A stretch of 39,221 bases of DNA from Rubrivivax sp. (GCA_016789955.1 JAEUPB010000009.1:1-39221), one strand, 5' to 3'. Shown: positions 15,747-25,070, numbered from the stretch's first letter. Translations and numbers: made by a program. Notes: generated from the letters alone by a model not told the origin.

Positions 15747-15941
15747 ATGGACCCCGCTGCCCCGCCCTCCCCGGCCACGCGCCAGGTGCTGCTGTCGGTG
15801 TGGTGCCCGCGCGTCGGCGAGTTCGCGGCGCGCGTGGTGCTGGCCGACGGCACGCTGCGCGACTTCGACAGCCCGTTCGAGCTGATGCGCTTCCTCACCG
15901 CGCCGCCGCTGCCGCCCCCCGGGCGTGGCGGCCTGCGGTGA
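15747..15941 (+). CDS. Small hypothetical protein (64 aa) ahead of the SARP gene
   Basis: 64 residues from ATG 15747. After a Pro/Ala-rich start the core is RQVLLSVWCPRVGEFAARVVLADGTLRDFDSPFELMRFL, with a mid-chain that looks like a compact three-strand-plus-helix unit. Similar short proteins ending in a 'dF.SPfELmrFL' motif are common in Burkholderiales as uncharacterised ORFs. It lies directly behind the SARP-like box, with too little room for a normal 5' leader, and 22 bases before the SARP ATG. The two genes therefore almost certainly share a transcript. Function unknown. Confidence 0.6.
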   Translation: MDPAAPPSPATRQVLLSVWCPRVGEFAARVVLADGTLRDFDSPFELMRFLTAPPLPPPGRGGLR

Positions 15942-15963
15942 CCGTGCCCGCCACAATGCGCGC

Positions 15964-18900
15964 ATGAGTGCCCCCGGCCCGGCGCGCATGGACCTGCAGT
16001 GGCTCGGCCCGCCGCGGCTGCTGCTGGATGGCCAACCGGTGGCGCTGCCGACGCGCAAGGCCTGCGCGCTGCTGTTGCTGCTGGCCGTCGGGGGCAGCGT
16101 TGCGCGGCCCCGGCTGTGCGCGTGGTTGTGGCCCGACCTGGACGAATCCAGCGCGCGCCGCAACCTCCGCCGCGAGCTGGCACGCCTGCGCGAGGTGGGT
16201 GCGGGAGCGGCCGTACGAGCCGACGGCGACCGGCTCCTGCCCGGCCCTGACCTGACCCACGATCTCGCCCGGGCCGAGGCCCTGGTGTGCGCCGGCGAAC
16301 CCGAGGCAGCGCTGGCGCTGTGGCGCGGCGACGCCGCCGAGGGGTTGGTGGCCGACGGCGGCGACGACATGGGCCTCGCCGCGTGGCTGGCCGAACAGCG
16401 ACAGCACGCGCGGGCCCTGCACCGGCGCGCACGGGAGACCAGCGCAGAAGCGGCCGAAGCGCGCGGCGATCTGGCCACCGCGCTGGCGAGCGTCCAGGCA
16501 CTGCTGGCCGACGATGCGCTGCAGGAGCGCCAGCACCGGGCCGCGATGCGGCTGCTCGCGGCGTCCGGCGACCGCGCCGGGGCGCTGCGGCAGTTCGAGG
16601 CGTGCCGCGCGCTGCTGGCGGCGGAGCTGGGGCTGGAGCCGGCACCCGAGACGGCGGCGCTGGCGCAGTCGCTGCGGGCGCCGGCGCCGACACGGCCCAC
16701 GGCGTCGGTGGCGGAACTGCCGCCGGCACACCCGCCGTCCCCGGAACCGGCCCTTTCCGCCGTGCGCCTGCCGCAGCACCTGCCCTTCGTGGGCCGCGTG
16801 GACGAGGTGGCGCGGATGCAGAAGGCCTGGTCGCGCCGCCAGCCGGTGATCCTGGTGGGCGAGTCCGGCGTGGGCAAGACCCGGCTGGCCGCCGACTTCG
16901 CGGCCACGCAGGGGCCGTACGCCGTGCTGCGGGCGCAGCGCGGCGACGGCCAGATGCCGCTGGCGAGCTACGCCCGTGCGCTGCGCGAGCTGGCGGGCGA
17001 TCCGGCCGACCTGTCGGCGCTGGAGCCCTGGGTCGCGGCCGAGCTGGCGCGCCTGCTGCCGGAGCTGGGCCCGCCGCTGCCTCCGCTGCGCAATGCCGAG
17101 GACCGACGGCGCTTCGACGAGGCCTGCCTGCGCGCCTGGCATGCCCTGGCCGGTGCCAGCTTCGACACCGTGGTGCTCGACGACTGGCAGTGGGCGGATG
17201 CCGCGAGCCGCGCGCTGTGGGCGCGTGCCGCCGCGCGTCGGCGCAAGGAAGGCGGCGGGGCGATCGAGATCCTGACCTGGCGCGGCCACCCCGACGAGGC
17301 CGAGCTGCTGGCCAGCACGGACGCGATGGGCGCCGAGATGCTGGTGCTGGCGCCCCTGGACGACGCCGCCGTGCAGGAACTCGTGCGGCAGCTGTCCGGC
17401 TCGGCCGATCCGCTGCGCTTCGCGCAGCGGCTGCGCAGTGCCACCGGCGGTCATCCGTACTTCATCGACGAGACGCTGCGCGACCTGGCCGAGCGCGCGC
17501 TGCTGCGTGGTGACATGGCCGGCCGCTGGTGCACGCCGTTCGACGACGACGCCGCCGGGTACCAGGACCTGCCGCTGCCGCCGAGCGTGCGCGACGCCGT
17601 GCAGGCGCGCGTGCGGCGGCTGGGCGCCGCGAGCCTGCGGCTGCTGGAAGCGGCGGCGCTGGCGGCCGAACCGTTCGGCGCCGCCGGGCTGGCCCAGGCC
17701 TGCGCGCTGTCGGAGCTGGAAGCCCTCGACGCGCTGGACGGTGCGGTGCGGGCGAACCTGGTGACGGCCAGCGACGGCGGCGGCTACGCCTGGGCCCATG
17801 ACCTCGCGCGCAGCGCGCTCGCCTCGACCCTCGGCCCGACGCGCCGCCGGCTGCTGCATCACCGGCTCGCGGTGGCGGCCGAGGCACAGGGGGCTCGAGC
17901 GGAAGCGGCACGTCACTTCGAGGCCTGCGGCGAGCCTGCACGTGCCGTGCCGCACCGGCTCGCCGCGGGCGACACCGCACACGCGCTGCATGCACCGGCC
18001 GAGGCCGCGGCGCAGTGGCGGCTGGGGCTGGCCGACGGCCCCGCGCGTGCCGACGAGGCCGTGCTGCTCGCACGGCTGTGCGAGGTCGAATGGCTGCAGG
18101 GCCATGCCGACGAGGCGCGCGCGCTGCATGCGCGCCTGCGGGATCTGCTGTCACGGCCTCCCGAGGCTGCGGTCCCGCCCGACGTCCGCCTCGACGTGCA
18201 GCTGGCCGCCGTCGACTACCTCAGCAAGTGCGGCCAGCTGCCGCAGGCGCTGGCCGAGCTGGATGCCCTGGCGATGCCGCCGAGCGGCCCGGCGCGGCTG
18301 CGCTGGTGGCGCATGCGCGCCAACGTGCTGCACCAGCTCGGGCGGATCGAGGAGGCGGTTGCTCAGGGAGAGCAGGCGCTGCTGAACGCACCGCCTCACT
18401 CGCGCGAACGGGCAGAGGTGTTGTTGTCGCTCGCCACGGCGGCCCACTCCGGCGGCCGGATGGCCGATGCGGTGGCCCATGCCGATACGAGCATTGCGCT
18501 GTTCGACCGGCTCGGTGATCCCACCGGCCGCGCGCGGGCGCAGTTCTACCGCGGCATCGCGCGGATCGAGCAGGGCGACATCCCCGCCGCCGAGGCCGAC
18601 CTGCGTGGCACGGCCTCCACCGCGGCGCAGCGCGGAAACGTCTACCTGCAGCGCCTGGCGCTCTACAACCTGGCGGCCGCCCACTCCAACCATTCCCGGC
18701 CGGCCGAGGCGCTGGCGGTGGCACGTGAAGCCTGGCCGACGATGGCCGATGCGCCGCACGAAGAGATGACGCTGGTCTTCCGATCGATGTTCATCGAGTG
18801 CCACCATCAGCTCGGCGACTGGGGCCCGATGTGGGATCACCTGGTGCCGGCCGTCTCCGGGGCGATGGCCGGTTCCTCGGCGATGCTGCGCATGAGCATC

Positions 18901-19449
18901 GCCAACTGCGCGCCGGAACCCGCGGCCCTGCTGGGCCGCTGGGACGTGGTGGAGCCGCTCGTGCAGTTGCTCGACGACACCGGGGTCTTCGACGAGGTGC
19001 CGGTGGCTGCCGAGATCGCGCTCGGCTGCGCGCACGCGGCCCGCGTGCGCGGCGACCTGGCCGGTGCCGCCGCCTGGCTGGCGCGCGTGCACCCGCAGGG
19101 CGAGGCCGAGCACCCGCGCGTGCGCTGCCGCGCGGCGCTGCTGCGCGTCGAGCAGGCCCTGGATGCCGGCGCGGGCCCCGAGGCCCTGCACGCGCTGCCC
19201 GCCGACGACGCGCCCGGCATGAGCCCCGAGTTGCGGATGCGCGCGTTGCTGCCGCGCTGGCGCGCCGGCGCCGTGCCGCAAGAGGTGCTGCTGGCGGCGC
19301 TGGAGGACCCGTCGGCCCACGTCGGCGTGGCTTTGCTGCTGGCGCGCGCGCTCGGCGGCGAGGTCGAGGCACGGCATCGAGAGCGGGCCGCGGCGAGCCT
19401 GGCCGGCTGGCCGGAGCTGCAGCGCAGCTTCGTCGCGACCTGGCGCTGA
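15964..19449 (+). CDS. SARP/AfsR-like regulator: winged helix, BTAD, AAA ATPase and TPR domains
   Basis: 1161 residues. Residues about 10-95 are an OmpR-like winged helix (LDGQPVALPTRKACALLLLLAV, then ESSARRNLRRELARLR), and about 100-240 are the bacterial transcriptional activator domain (RHQ-type helices and AALRQFEACRALLAAELGLEPAPET). A P-loop ATPase follows, with Walker A GESGVGKT near 300 and a Walker B-like VVLDDWQWADAAS near 403. The C-terminal 500 residues are TPR-like helices. This is the architecture of AfsR and related SARPs, which bind direct repeats and recruit RNA polymerase. No ribosome site precedes the ATG, 22 bases after the 64-aa gene. The effector signal is unknown. Such large SARPs are far less studied in proteobacteria than in actinomycetes. 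Confidence 0.9.
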   Translation: MSAPGPARMDLQWLGPPRLLLDGQPVALPTRKACALLLLLAVGGSVARPRLCAWLWPDLDESSARRNLRRELARLREVGAGAAVRADGDRLLPGPDLTHDLARAEALVCAGEPEAALALWRGDAAEGLVADGGDDMGLAAWLAEQRQHARALHRRARETSAEAAEARGDLATALASVQALLADDALQERQHRAAMRLLAASGDRAGALRQFEACRALLAAELGLEPAPETAALAQSLRAPAPTRPTASVAELPPAHPPSPEPALSAVRLPQHLPFVGRVDEVARMQKAWSRRQPVILVGESGVGKTRLAADFAATQGPYAVLRAQRGDGQMPLASYARALRELAGDPADLSALEPWVAAELARLLPELGPPLPPLRNAEDRRRFDEACLRAWHALAGASFDTVVLDDWQWADAASRALWARAAARRRKEGGGAIEILTWRGHPDEAELLASTDAMGAEMLVLAPLDDAAVQELVRQLSGSADPLRFAQRLRSATGGHPYFIDETLRDLAERALLRGDMAGRWCTPFDDDAAGYQDLPLPPSVRDAVQARVRRLGAASLRLLEAAALAAEPFGAAGLAQACALSELEALDALDGAVRANLVTASDGGGYAWAHDLARSALASTLGPTRRRLLHHRLAVAAEAQGARAEAARHFEACGEPARAVPHRLAAGDTAHALHAPAEAAAQWRLGLADGPARADEAVLLARLCEVEWLQGHADEARALHARLRDLLSRPPEAAVPPDVRLDVQLAAVDYLSKCGQLPQALAELDALAMPPSGPARLRWWRMRANVLHQLGRIEEAVAQGEQALLNAPPHSRERAEVLLSLATAAHSGGRMADAVAHADTSIALFDRLGDPTGRARAQFYRGIARIEQGDIPAAEADLRGTASTAAQRGNVYLQRLALYNLAAAHSNHSRPAEALAVAREAWPTMADAPHEEMTLVFRSMFIECHHQLGDWGPMWDHLVPAVSGAMAGSSAMLRMSIANCAPEPAALLGRWDVVEPLVQLLDDTGVFDEVPVAAEIALGCAHAARVRGDLAGAAAWLARVHPQGEAEHPRVRCRAALLRVEQALDAGAGPEALHALPADDAPGMSPELRMRALLPRWRAGAVPQEVLLAALEDPSAHVGVALLLARALGGEVEARHRERAAASLAGWPELQRSFVATWR

Positions 19450-19480
19450 CGGCCCGCGCCACTCGCCGGGCGCCGGGACA

Positions 19481-20662
19481 TCACCGACCCGGCCCCACCG
19501 CCCCGAAGAACGCCTGTGGCGCGATCGTGCCGGCGTTCATGCGCACGAAGGCGTCCATCGGCTCGCGCCGGCCGGCGATCGAACCGAGCAGCGCCTGCAT
19601 CGGCGGCGGTGGCGGCTCGAGCGTGGCCAGCTCGCAAGTCATCTCGTACATCGGCAGGCAGCTCTGGTCGCGCTCGCGCGTGGCCGCGGCCATCGCGTCG
19701 TCGAGGCTGCGGCGGCCGGCCAGCGCGTCGTCCACCGCGCCGGCCACGCGCTCGGCATCGACGAAGGCGTCGCTGATGCCCTGGGCGGTGATCGGATCCT
19801 TCGTGTAGCCCGCGTCGCCCACCAGCACCCACCCCGGCCCCCACGGCTGGCGGAAGAAGTTCTCCACCGACGCCCCGTTGATGCGGCTCTCGCGGCGCGC
19901 GCCGGCGAGCCGCTCGGCGAAGGCCGGCGAGAGCGCGAGCGTCGCAAGGTAGGAGCGCTCGACGTCGCCCTTGTTCGCCTCGAACTCGGCGCGCGGCCAG
20001 CCGGCGATGACGAGCGTCTGCCCGTCGTGCGTGGGTGCTGCAGCGAAACCGCGTCGCGGCCGGATCGTCGTCTCGAAGCGGCCGTGCATCGGCAGCCCGC
20101 TCCAGTAGGCGTAGTAGCCGCACAGCAGCGGCGGCCGCTCGTGATGGCTCGGCGGCCGCACCGCCGCCGCGACGGCCGAGTGGCGGCCGTCGGCGCCGAT
20201 CACGACGCGCGCCGTCTCGAGCACCGTCGAGCCGTCGTGGCCGTGGCCCCGCACGCCCGCGATGCACTCGCCTTCCCGCGCCAGCCCCTCCACCGCGAAG
20301 CCCTCGCGCAGCGTGGCGCCGGACGCCACGGCCGCATCGACGAGCAGCTTGTCGAGCACCGTGCGGCGCGGGCAGTACGCGACGGGCGAGGCCTCGGTGC
20401 CCGGCTCGCCCTCGATCGTGATGGGCCCGAAGTCGAACGCATAGGTCGAGATCGGCGGGCAGCCGGTGGCGGCGAGTGCGTCCGCCAGGCCCCAGCGGGC
20501 GAGCGCCGCCACGCCGCGCGGATGCACGACGTGCGTGGAGATCGTGTCGCTCGGGAAGCTCGCCCGGTCGACCAGCAGGACGCGCCAGCCGCGCCGCGCC
20601 AGCAGCATCGCGGTGGGGGCTCCGGCGCAGCGCGCGCCGACGACGATGGCATCCCAGTCCAT
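19481..20662 (-). CDS. FAD-dependent oxidoreductase (geranylgeranyl reductase/monooxygenase type)
   Basis: 393 residues. The N-terminal dinucleotide-binding motif is AIVVGARCAGAPTAMLLARRG with an acidic end VLLVDR. A middle motif, VVIGADGRHSAVA, is the DG motif of group A flavoprotein hydroxylases and reductases. The third FAD motif is VLVGDAGYTKDPITAQGISDA. An AGGAG seven bases before the ATG at 20662 fixes the start. It lacks the transmembrane or BCHP-specific features needed to name a substrate. It is divergently arranged with a LysR gene over about 110 bp containing a LysR-type box, so it is likely that regulator's target. Confidence 0.88.
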   Translation of the reverse strand: MDWDAIVVGARCAGAPTAMLLARRGWRVLLVDRASFPSDTISTHVVHPRGVAALARWGLADALAATGCPPISTYAFDFGPITIEGEPGTEASPVAYCPRRTVLDKLLVDAAVASGATLREGFAVEGLAREGECIAGVRGHGHDGSTVLETARVVIGADGRHSAVAAAVRPPSHHERPPLLCGYYAYWSGLPMHGRFETTIRPRRGFAAAPTHDGQTLVIAGWPRAEFEANKGDVERSYLATLALSPAFAERLAGARRESRINGASVENFFRQPWGPGWVLVGDAGYTKDPITAQGISDAFVDAERVAGAVDDALAGRRSLDDAMAAATRERDQSCLPMYEMTCELATLEPPPPPMQALLGSIAGRREPMDAFVRMNAGTIAPQAFFGAVGPGR

Positions 20663-20741
20663 GGCAGGCTCCTGCAACAAGGTGCCCGCAGCCTAGGCGC
20701 GCGACGATGCGCGGGGAAGCCTGCGTCGGCGAAATGGGCTG

Positions 20742-20756
20742 TTTCCGCGCGGGAAA
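20742..20756. promoter_or_regulatory. LysR-type box between FAD oxidoreductase and LysR genes
   Basis: TTTCC-GCGCG-GGAAA is a 15-base inverted repeat containing a T-N11-A core, the usual LysR-family recognition form. It lies 19 bases upstream of the LysR start and 80 bases upstream of the oxidoreductase start, a typical position for divergent control. Confidence 0.4.
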
Positions 20757-20774
20757 GAGTGGCACGATGGACCG

Positions 20775-21695
20775 ATGGACCGGCTGCACGCGATGCAGGT
20801 GTTCGTGCGGGTCGCCCAGCACCTGGGCTTCGCGGCCGCGGCTCGCGAACTGCACCTCTCGGCCGCCAGCGTCACGAAGGCGGTGAGCGCGCTCGAAGCA
20901 GGTGTCGGCACGCGGCTGCTCGACCGCACCACGCGCCGCGTGGCGCTCACCGAGGCCGGCCGCATCTACCTCGACCGCTGCATCGAGGCGTTGCAGGCGC
21001 TGGACGATGCCGATGCGTCGCTCGCCGAGTTCTCCAGGCAGCCCGCCGGCACGCTGCGTCTGACGGCGCCGCTGGACTTCCGCGAGAGCCTGATGCCGGT
21101 GGTGGCCGACGTGATGGCTGCGCACCCTGCGCTGACGGTGGACCTGCGGCTGTCGAACCGCGTCGTCGATCTCGTCGAGGAGGGCGTGGACCTCGCGGTG
21201 CGCGCCGCGCACGTGCTGGACGGCCGCTACGTGGCCCGCCCGATCGCGCGCACGCGGCTCGCCGTGTTCGGCGCCCCGGCCTACCTGCGCACGCACGGCC
21301 GGCCCGCGCATCCCGACGACCTGGCGGCCCACCGCTTCCTGGTCTTCACCGAGCCGCGCCCGCTGCTCGAGCTGCCGCTGCGCCGGGGCGCCGACGAGCG
21401 GCGCGTGCACTTCGCCCCGACGATGCTGTGCAACGACGGCGACGCGATCCGAATCGCGCTGCGCCGCGGCCTGGGCCTGGCGGTGGCGCCGAGCTTCCTC
21501 GTCGCGCCCGACCTCGCCGACGGCACGGTCGAGCCGCTGCTGCCGGGATGGACGCTGCCGACCTTCGGCGTGTATGCCGTCTACCCGCACCGACGCTTCG
21601 TGTCGCCGAAGGTGCGCGTGCTGCTGGACGCGCTGGCGGCGCGGTTCGGGGACGGGACGGCCGACCCGTGGTGGAGCGGCCGCGAAGCCCGCTGA
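20775..21695 (+). CDS. LysR-family transcriptional regulator
   Basis: 306 residues, full length. The N-terminal helix-turn-helix is MQVFVRVAQHLGFAAAARELHLSAASVTKAVSALEAGVGTRLLDRTTRRV (residues 7-56). The co-inducer domain follows with GTLRLTAPLDFRESL, the VDLRLSNRVVDLVEEGVDLAVRA block and LAVFGAPAYLRTHG, as in the PA2206/CrgA-type LysR group. Divergent from the FAD oxidoreductase, which it probably regulates. A tandem GATGGACC repeat covers the start codon region; the other ATG there is out of frame. Confidence 0.92.
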   Translation: MDRLHAMQVFVRVAQHLGFAAAARELHLSAASVTKAVSALEAGVGTRLLDRTTRRVALTEAGRIYLDRCIEALQALDDADASLAEFSRQPAGTLRLTAPLDFRESLMPVVADVMAAHPALTVDLRLSNRVVDLVEEGVDLAVRAAHVLDGRYVARPIARTRLAVFGAPAYLRTHGRPAHPDDLAAHRFLVFTEPRPLLELPLRRGADERRVHFAPTMLCNDGDAIRIALRRGLGLAVAPSFLVAPDLADGTVEPLLPGWTLPTFGVYAVYPHRRFVSPKVRVLLDALAARFGDGTADPWWSGREAR

Positions 21696-21890
21696 CGGGC
21701 GTGAGGGATGCACGCCGGGCGTTCGGAACCGCCCCCGGGTGGGCTGCCACACGTCAGTCGATCGCTACGACATCGACCGCGTGGCTGTTGGCCCTCGGGC
21801 TGGTGGGCGCGACGCACCGGCGCTTGCGCAGACGCTGACGGCACCGGCCGCGTCTACAGTTCCGGTCCCAACACCCGGACTGTCGACGCG

Positions 21891-23264
21891 ATGAACCCTG
21901 CCCGTGCCCAACGCCCACGCACCACGCCCCTGGCAGCCTGGTGCCTGGCCTTGTCGATGGGGCTGTCCGCCTGCGGATCGCCGCCGACGGCCCCGCCTGC
22001 GGGGGCGTCCAGCGCGCCGCAATCCGCTGCATCGATGGTCCCGCCGGACACGGCGCTGCGGGAGCAGACCCAGGCCGAGGCGGCGGCCTACCTGAAGACG
22101 CTGGAGACGCTGGTGGGCATCGAGTCCGGCAGCCGCGACCTCGACGGCCTGCAGAAGCTGGCCGGCGTGGTGGCCGATCGCCTGCGCGCGGCGGGCCTGC
22201 AGGTGCAACTGAAGCCCACGAGGGCACCCGAGTTCCACCCGCAGCTCAAGGGCGCGCCGCTCGGACCCATGGTCTACGGCACGAAAGCCGGCACGGGCAC
22301 GCGGCGGGTGCTGCTGATCGCGCACATGGACACCGTCTACCAGAAGGGCATGGGCGCGAAGCAGCCCTTCCGCGTCGACGGCGACCGCGCCTACGGCCTG
22401 GGCATCGCCGACGACAAGCAGGGCGTGGCCCTCGTGCTGCACGCGGTGGAACTGCTGGCCCGCCGCGGCTACACCGACTATGCGCAGTTGGGCGTGCTGA
22501 TCAACGCCGACGAGGAGGTCGGCTCGCCCGGCTCCAATGCCTTCATCACGCAACTGGGCGGCGAGTACGACGCGGTGCTGTCGTTCGAAGGCGGCGGCAG
22601 CGCGACGGCCGGTGGCGTCGACACCGTGCGCCTGGCCACCAGCAGCATCGCCATCGTGGAGATGAAGGTCACCGGCAAGGCGAGCCACGCCGGTGCCGCC
22701 CCGGACATGGGCCGCAACGCGCTGTACGAACTCGCGCACCAGATGCTGAAGAGCCGCCAGTTCGGCGACCCCGCCAAGGGGTTGCAGATCCACTGGACCG
22801 TGGCCAGCGGCGGCGGCTCGCGCAACGTGATCCCGGCCGAGGCCTCGGCCATCGCCGACGTGCGCTCGCTGACCAACGAGGACCTCGACCTGATGGAGGC
22901 GGCGCTGCGCAAGTCCATCACCGAGAAGCTGATCCCTGACACGAAGATCGAGCTGACCTTCTACCGCAGCCGGCCGGCGTTCGTCTCCAACGCGGTGTCG
23001 CGGGCCCTGGCGCAGCACGCAGTGCAGGTGTACGGCGGCCTGGGCCTGAGGCTCGATGTGCGCGAGCGCGCCACCGGGGGCGGCACGGACGCCGCGTTCG
23101 CCGGCCTGCGCACGCGCGGCGGCGTGCTGGAAGGCTTCGGCCTGCGCGGCTTCGGCGGGCACTCCAACGACAACGAGTACATCCTCGTGCCCAACATCGC
23201 GCCACGGCTGTACCTGGCCACGAAGATGGTGATGGACGTGGGCAGCGGCCGCGTGCGCTGGTAG
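21891..23264 (+). CDS. M20-family metallopeptidase lipoprotein (glutamate carboxypeptidase type)
   Basis: 457 residues. The N-terminus has a lipoprotein signal peptide with a lipobox around LSAC (LALSMGLSACGSPP), so the enzyme is probably membrane-anchored in the periplasm. The di-zinc hydrolase motifs are present: HMDTVY (metal His/Asp), GIADDKQGVALVLH (bridging Asp), NADEEVGSPGS (catalytic and metal Glu) and the C-terminal GFGGHSNDNEYI with the last His. The dimerisation domain has GKASHAGAAPDMGRNA. Carboxypeptidase G2-like enzymes of this type remove C-terminal glutamate from peptides or folates; substrate here is not certain. Monocistronic in appearance. Confidence 0.9.
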   Translation: MNPARAQRPRTTPLAAWCLALSMGLSACGSPPTAPPAGASSAPQSAASMVPPDTALREQTQAEAAAYLKTLETLVGIESGSRDLDGLQKLAGVVADRLRAAGLQVQLKPTRAPEFHPQLKGAPLGPMVYGTKAGTGTRRVLLIAHMDTVYQKGMGAKQPFRVDGDRAYGLGIADDKQGVALVLHAVELLARRGYTDYAQLGVLINADEEVGSPGSNAFITQLGGEYDAVLSFEGGGSATAGGVDTVRLATSSIAIVEMKVTGKASHAGAAPDMGRNALYELAHQMLKSRQFGDPAKGLQIHWTVASGGGSRNVIPAEASAIADVRSLTNEDLDLMEAALRKSITEKLIPDTKIELTFYRSRPAFVSNAVSRALAQHAVQVYGGLGLRLDVRERATGGGTDAAFAGLRTRGGVLEGFGLRGFGGHSNDNEYILVPNIAPRLYLATKMVMDVGSGRVRW

Positions 23265-23442
23265 CGGCCGGCTGCATGCGCGCGGCGGTCGCCGCGAGGC
23301 TGCGCGGCGTGCGGGCGCCGTGCGTGCCCAGGCCACGGGACCACATCGTCGATGCGTCCTGTCCGTTCACGCCCGGCTCGCGCATCCATGGCCAGGTGCC
23401 GCGCGGTGCGGCACCATCCACCGTCACCGAAGGACACCCGCC

Positions 23443-23799
23443 ATGGAATTCGTGCTCACCTTCCAGCAGCCGCAAGAGGTCTATGAAGCCAACGCCGATC
23501 CGGTCACCGGCCCGGCCGCACTGGAGCCGTGGATGCTCTACATGCGCGCCCTCTCCGAAGCCGGCGTGATGCGCGGCGGCAACCGGCTCGACGTGCTGCA
23601 CGCCACCCGCGTGCGCGTGCGCGACGGCCGCCGCATGGTGCAGGACGGCCCGTTCGCCGACACCAAGGAACTGCTCGGGGGCTACGTGCTGATCGACGTG
23701 CCCTCGCTCGACGAAGCCCTCACCTGGGCCGAGCGCGCACCCAGCGCCGGGCGCGGCAGCTGCGAGGTCTACGCGCTCAAGGCCGCCAGCAGCCTGTGA
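23443..23799 (+). CDS. YCII-related DGPF-domain protein, partner of the sigma factor
   Basis: 118 residues with AAGGA a few bases before the ATG. The family signature is VQDGPFADTKELLGGYVLIDV, followed by a helix (SLDEALTWAERAP) and a final strand with CEVYALK. DGPF proteins have a ferredoxin-like YCII fold and are repeatedly encoded next to ECF42 sigma factors; their biochemical role is not established. The TGA overlaps the next gene's start as GTGA, so the two are translationally coupled. Confidence 0.9.
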   Translation: MEFVLTFQQPQEVYEANADPVTGPAALEPWMLYMRALSEAGVMRGGNRLDVLHATRVRVRDGRRMVQDGPFADTKELLGGYVLIDVPSLDEALTWAERAPSAGRGSCEVYALKAASSL

Positions 23800-25070
23800 C
23801 CGGGGCCGCCGCCGCACGCGCCGCCGAGCAGGCCGTGCGCCAGCACCGCGGCCGGCTGGTGGCCTGGCTGGCCTGGCAGTGGCGCGACATCGCCGCTGCC
23901 GAGGACGCGCTGGCAGAGGCCACCGCCCGGGCGCTGGCCCGCTGGCCGGTGGACGGCGTGCCGGCGTCGCCCGCAGGCTGGTTGCTGGCCACTGCCCGGC
24001 ACGAGCTGCTGATGGCGGCGCGCCGCCAGCGGCTGGCCGAGGACCCGGCGCTCACCATCCTGTGGCCCACGGCCGACACGCCGGCGGACGAGCCCGCGGC
24101 GGTGCCGGACCAGCGCCTGGCGCTGCTGTTCGTCTGCGCGCACCCGGCCATCGATCCGCAGATCCACAGTGCGCTGATGCTGCAGGTGGTGCTGGGTCTG
24201 GACGCCGCGCGCATCGCCAGCGCCTTTCTCGTGAAGCCCGACGCGATGGGCAAGCGGCTGACGCGCGCCAAGGCCAAGGTGAAGGCCACCGGCATCCGAT
24301 TCGAATTGCCCGAAGCGCGCGAGCTACCAGAACGAATGGCCGCGGTGCTTGAAGCGATCTACGCCGCGTACACGCTGCACTGGGATGCCGCCGAGCCGCA
24401 TGCCGGTGCGCTGGCGGTCGGCGAAGATGCCGGTGACGACCTGGCCACCGAAGCCCTGTTCCTGGCGGAACTCGTGGCCGCACAACAGCCCGACAGCGCC
24501 GAAGCGCTGGGCCTCGTGGCGCTGCTGTCGCTGTGCGAGGCGCGACGGCCGGCGCGCCGCGACGCAGCGGGCGCCTTCGTGCCGCTGGACGAGCAGCAGC
24601 CGTCGGCCTGGGACGCACGCCTGGTCGACGCGGCGCACGAGGCGCTGCGCCGCGCCGCCGCACTGCAGCAGCCCGGCCCGTTCCAGCTCGAGGCCTGTAT
24701 CCAGGCGCTGCACATGCACGGCCGCCGGCAGGGCCGTGTCGACTGGCCGGACATCGTGGCGCTGTACGACGGCCTCATCGCGATGGCCCCGACGCTCGGC
24801 GCGCACATCGGGCACGCCGTGGCGCTGGCGCGCGCCACCGAGATTCCACGCCGCGGCCTGCAGGCGCTGGACGCGCTGGCCGAGGCGCACGCCGAACGGC
24901 TGACGCAGCACCAGCCCTGGTGGGCGGCGCGCGCGCACCTGCTGGCCGCAGCGGGTGAAGCCGAGGAGGCGCGCGTGGCCTACGACCGCGCCATCGCGCT
25001 CACGGTGCAGCCGGCGTTGCGGGCGTGGCTGGCGAAGCAGCGGGGCATCAGCCCGTCTTCATCCCGTTGA
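23796..25070 (+). CDS. ECF42-type RNA polymerase sigma factor with C-terminal TPR-like extension
   Basis: 424 residues from a GTG in the GTGA overlap. The sigma2 region (VRQHRGRLVAWLAWQWRDIAAAEDALAEATARALARWP, then GWLLATARHELLMAARRQRL) and sigma4 (LMLQVVLGLDAARIASAFLVKPDAMGKRLTRAKAKVK) are clear. A long helical extension follows (ELPERMAAVLEAIYAAYT, ALGLVALLSLCEARRPAR, EEARVAYDRAIAL), typical of ECF42, in which the extension is thought to replace an anti-sigma factor. No anti-sigma gene is present nearby, which fits. The sigma2 helix is somewhat degenerate. Its end overlaps the convergent Fic gene by 23 bases. Confidence 0.88.
   Translation: MTGAAAARAAEQAVRQHRGRLVAWLAWQWRDIAAAEDALAEATARALARWPVDGVPASPAGWLLATARHELLMAARRQRLAEDPALTILWPTADTPADEPAAVPDQRLALLFVCAHPAIDPQIHSALMLQVVLGLDAARIASAFLVKPDAMGKRLTRAKAKVKATGIRFELPEARELPERMAAVLEAIYAAYTLHWDAAEPHAGALAVGEDAGDDLATEALFLAELVAAQQPDSAEALGLVALLSLCEARRPARRDAAGAFVPLDEQQPSAWDARLVDAAHEALRRAAALQQPGPFQLEACIQALHMHGRRQGRVDWPDIVALYDGLIAMAPTLGAHIGHAVALARATEIPRRGLQALDALAEAHAERLTQHQPWWAARAHLLAAAGEAEEARVAYDRAIALTVQPALRAWLAKQRGISPSSSR

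Noticed and set aside
15895-18129. 744-codon minus-strand frame opposite the SARP gene
   Set aside because: Shadow of the SARP coding strand; histidine/arginine-rich and lacking any domain, while the plus strand has clear winged-helix, BTAD and P-loop motifs.
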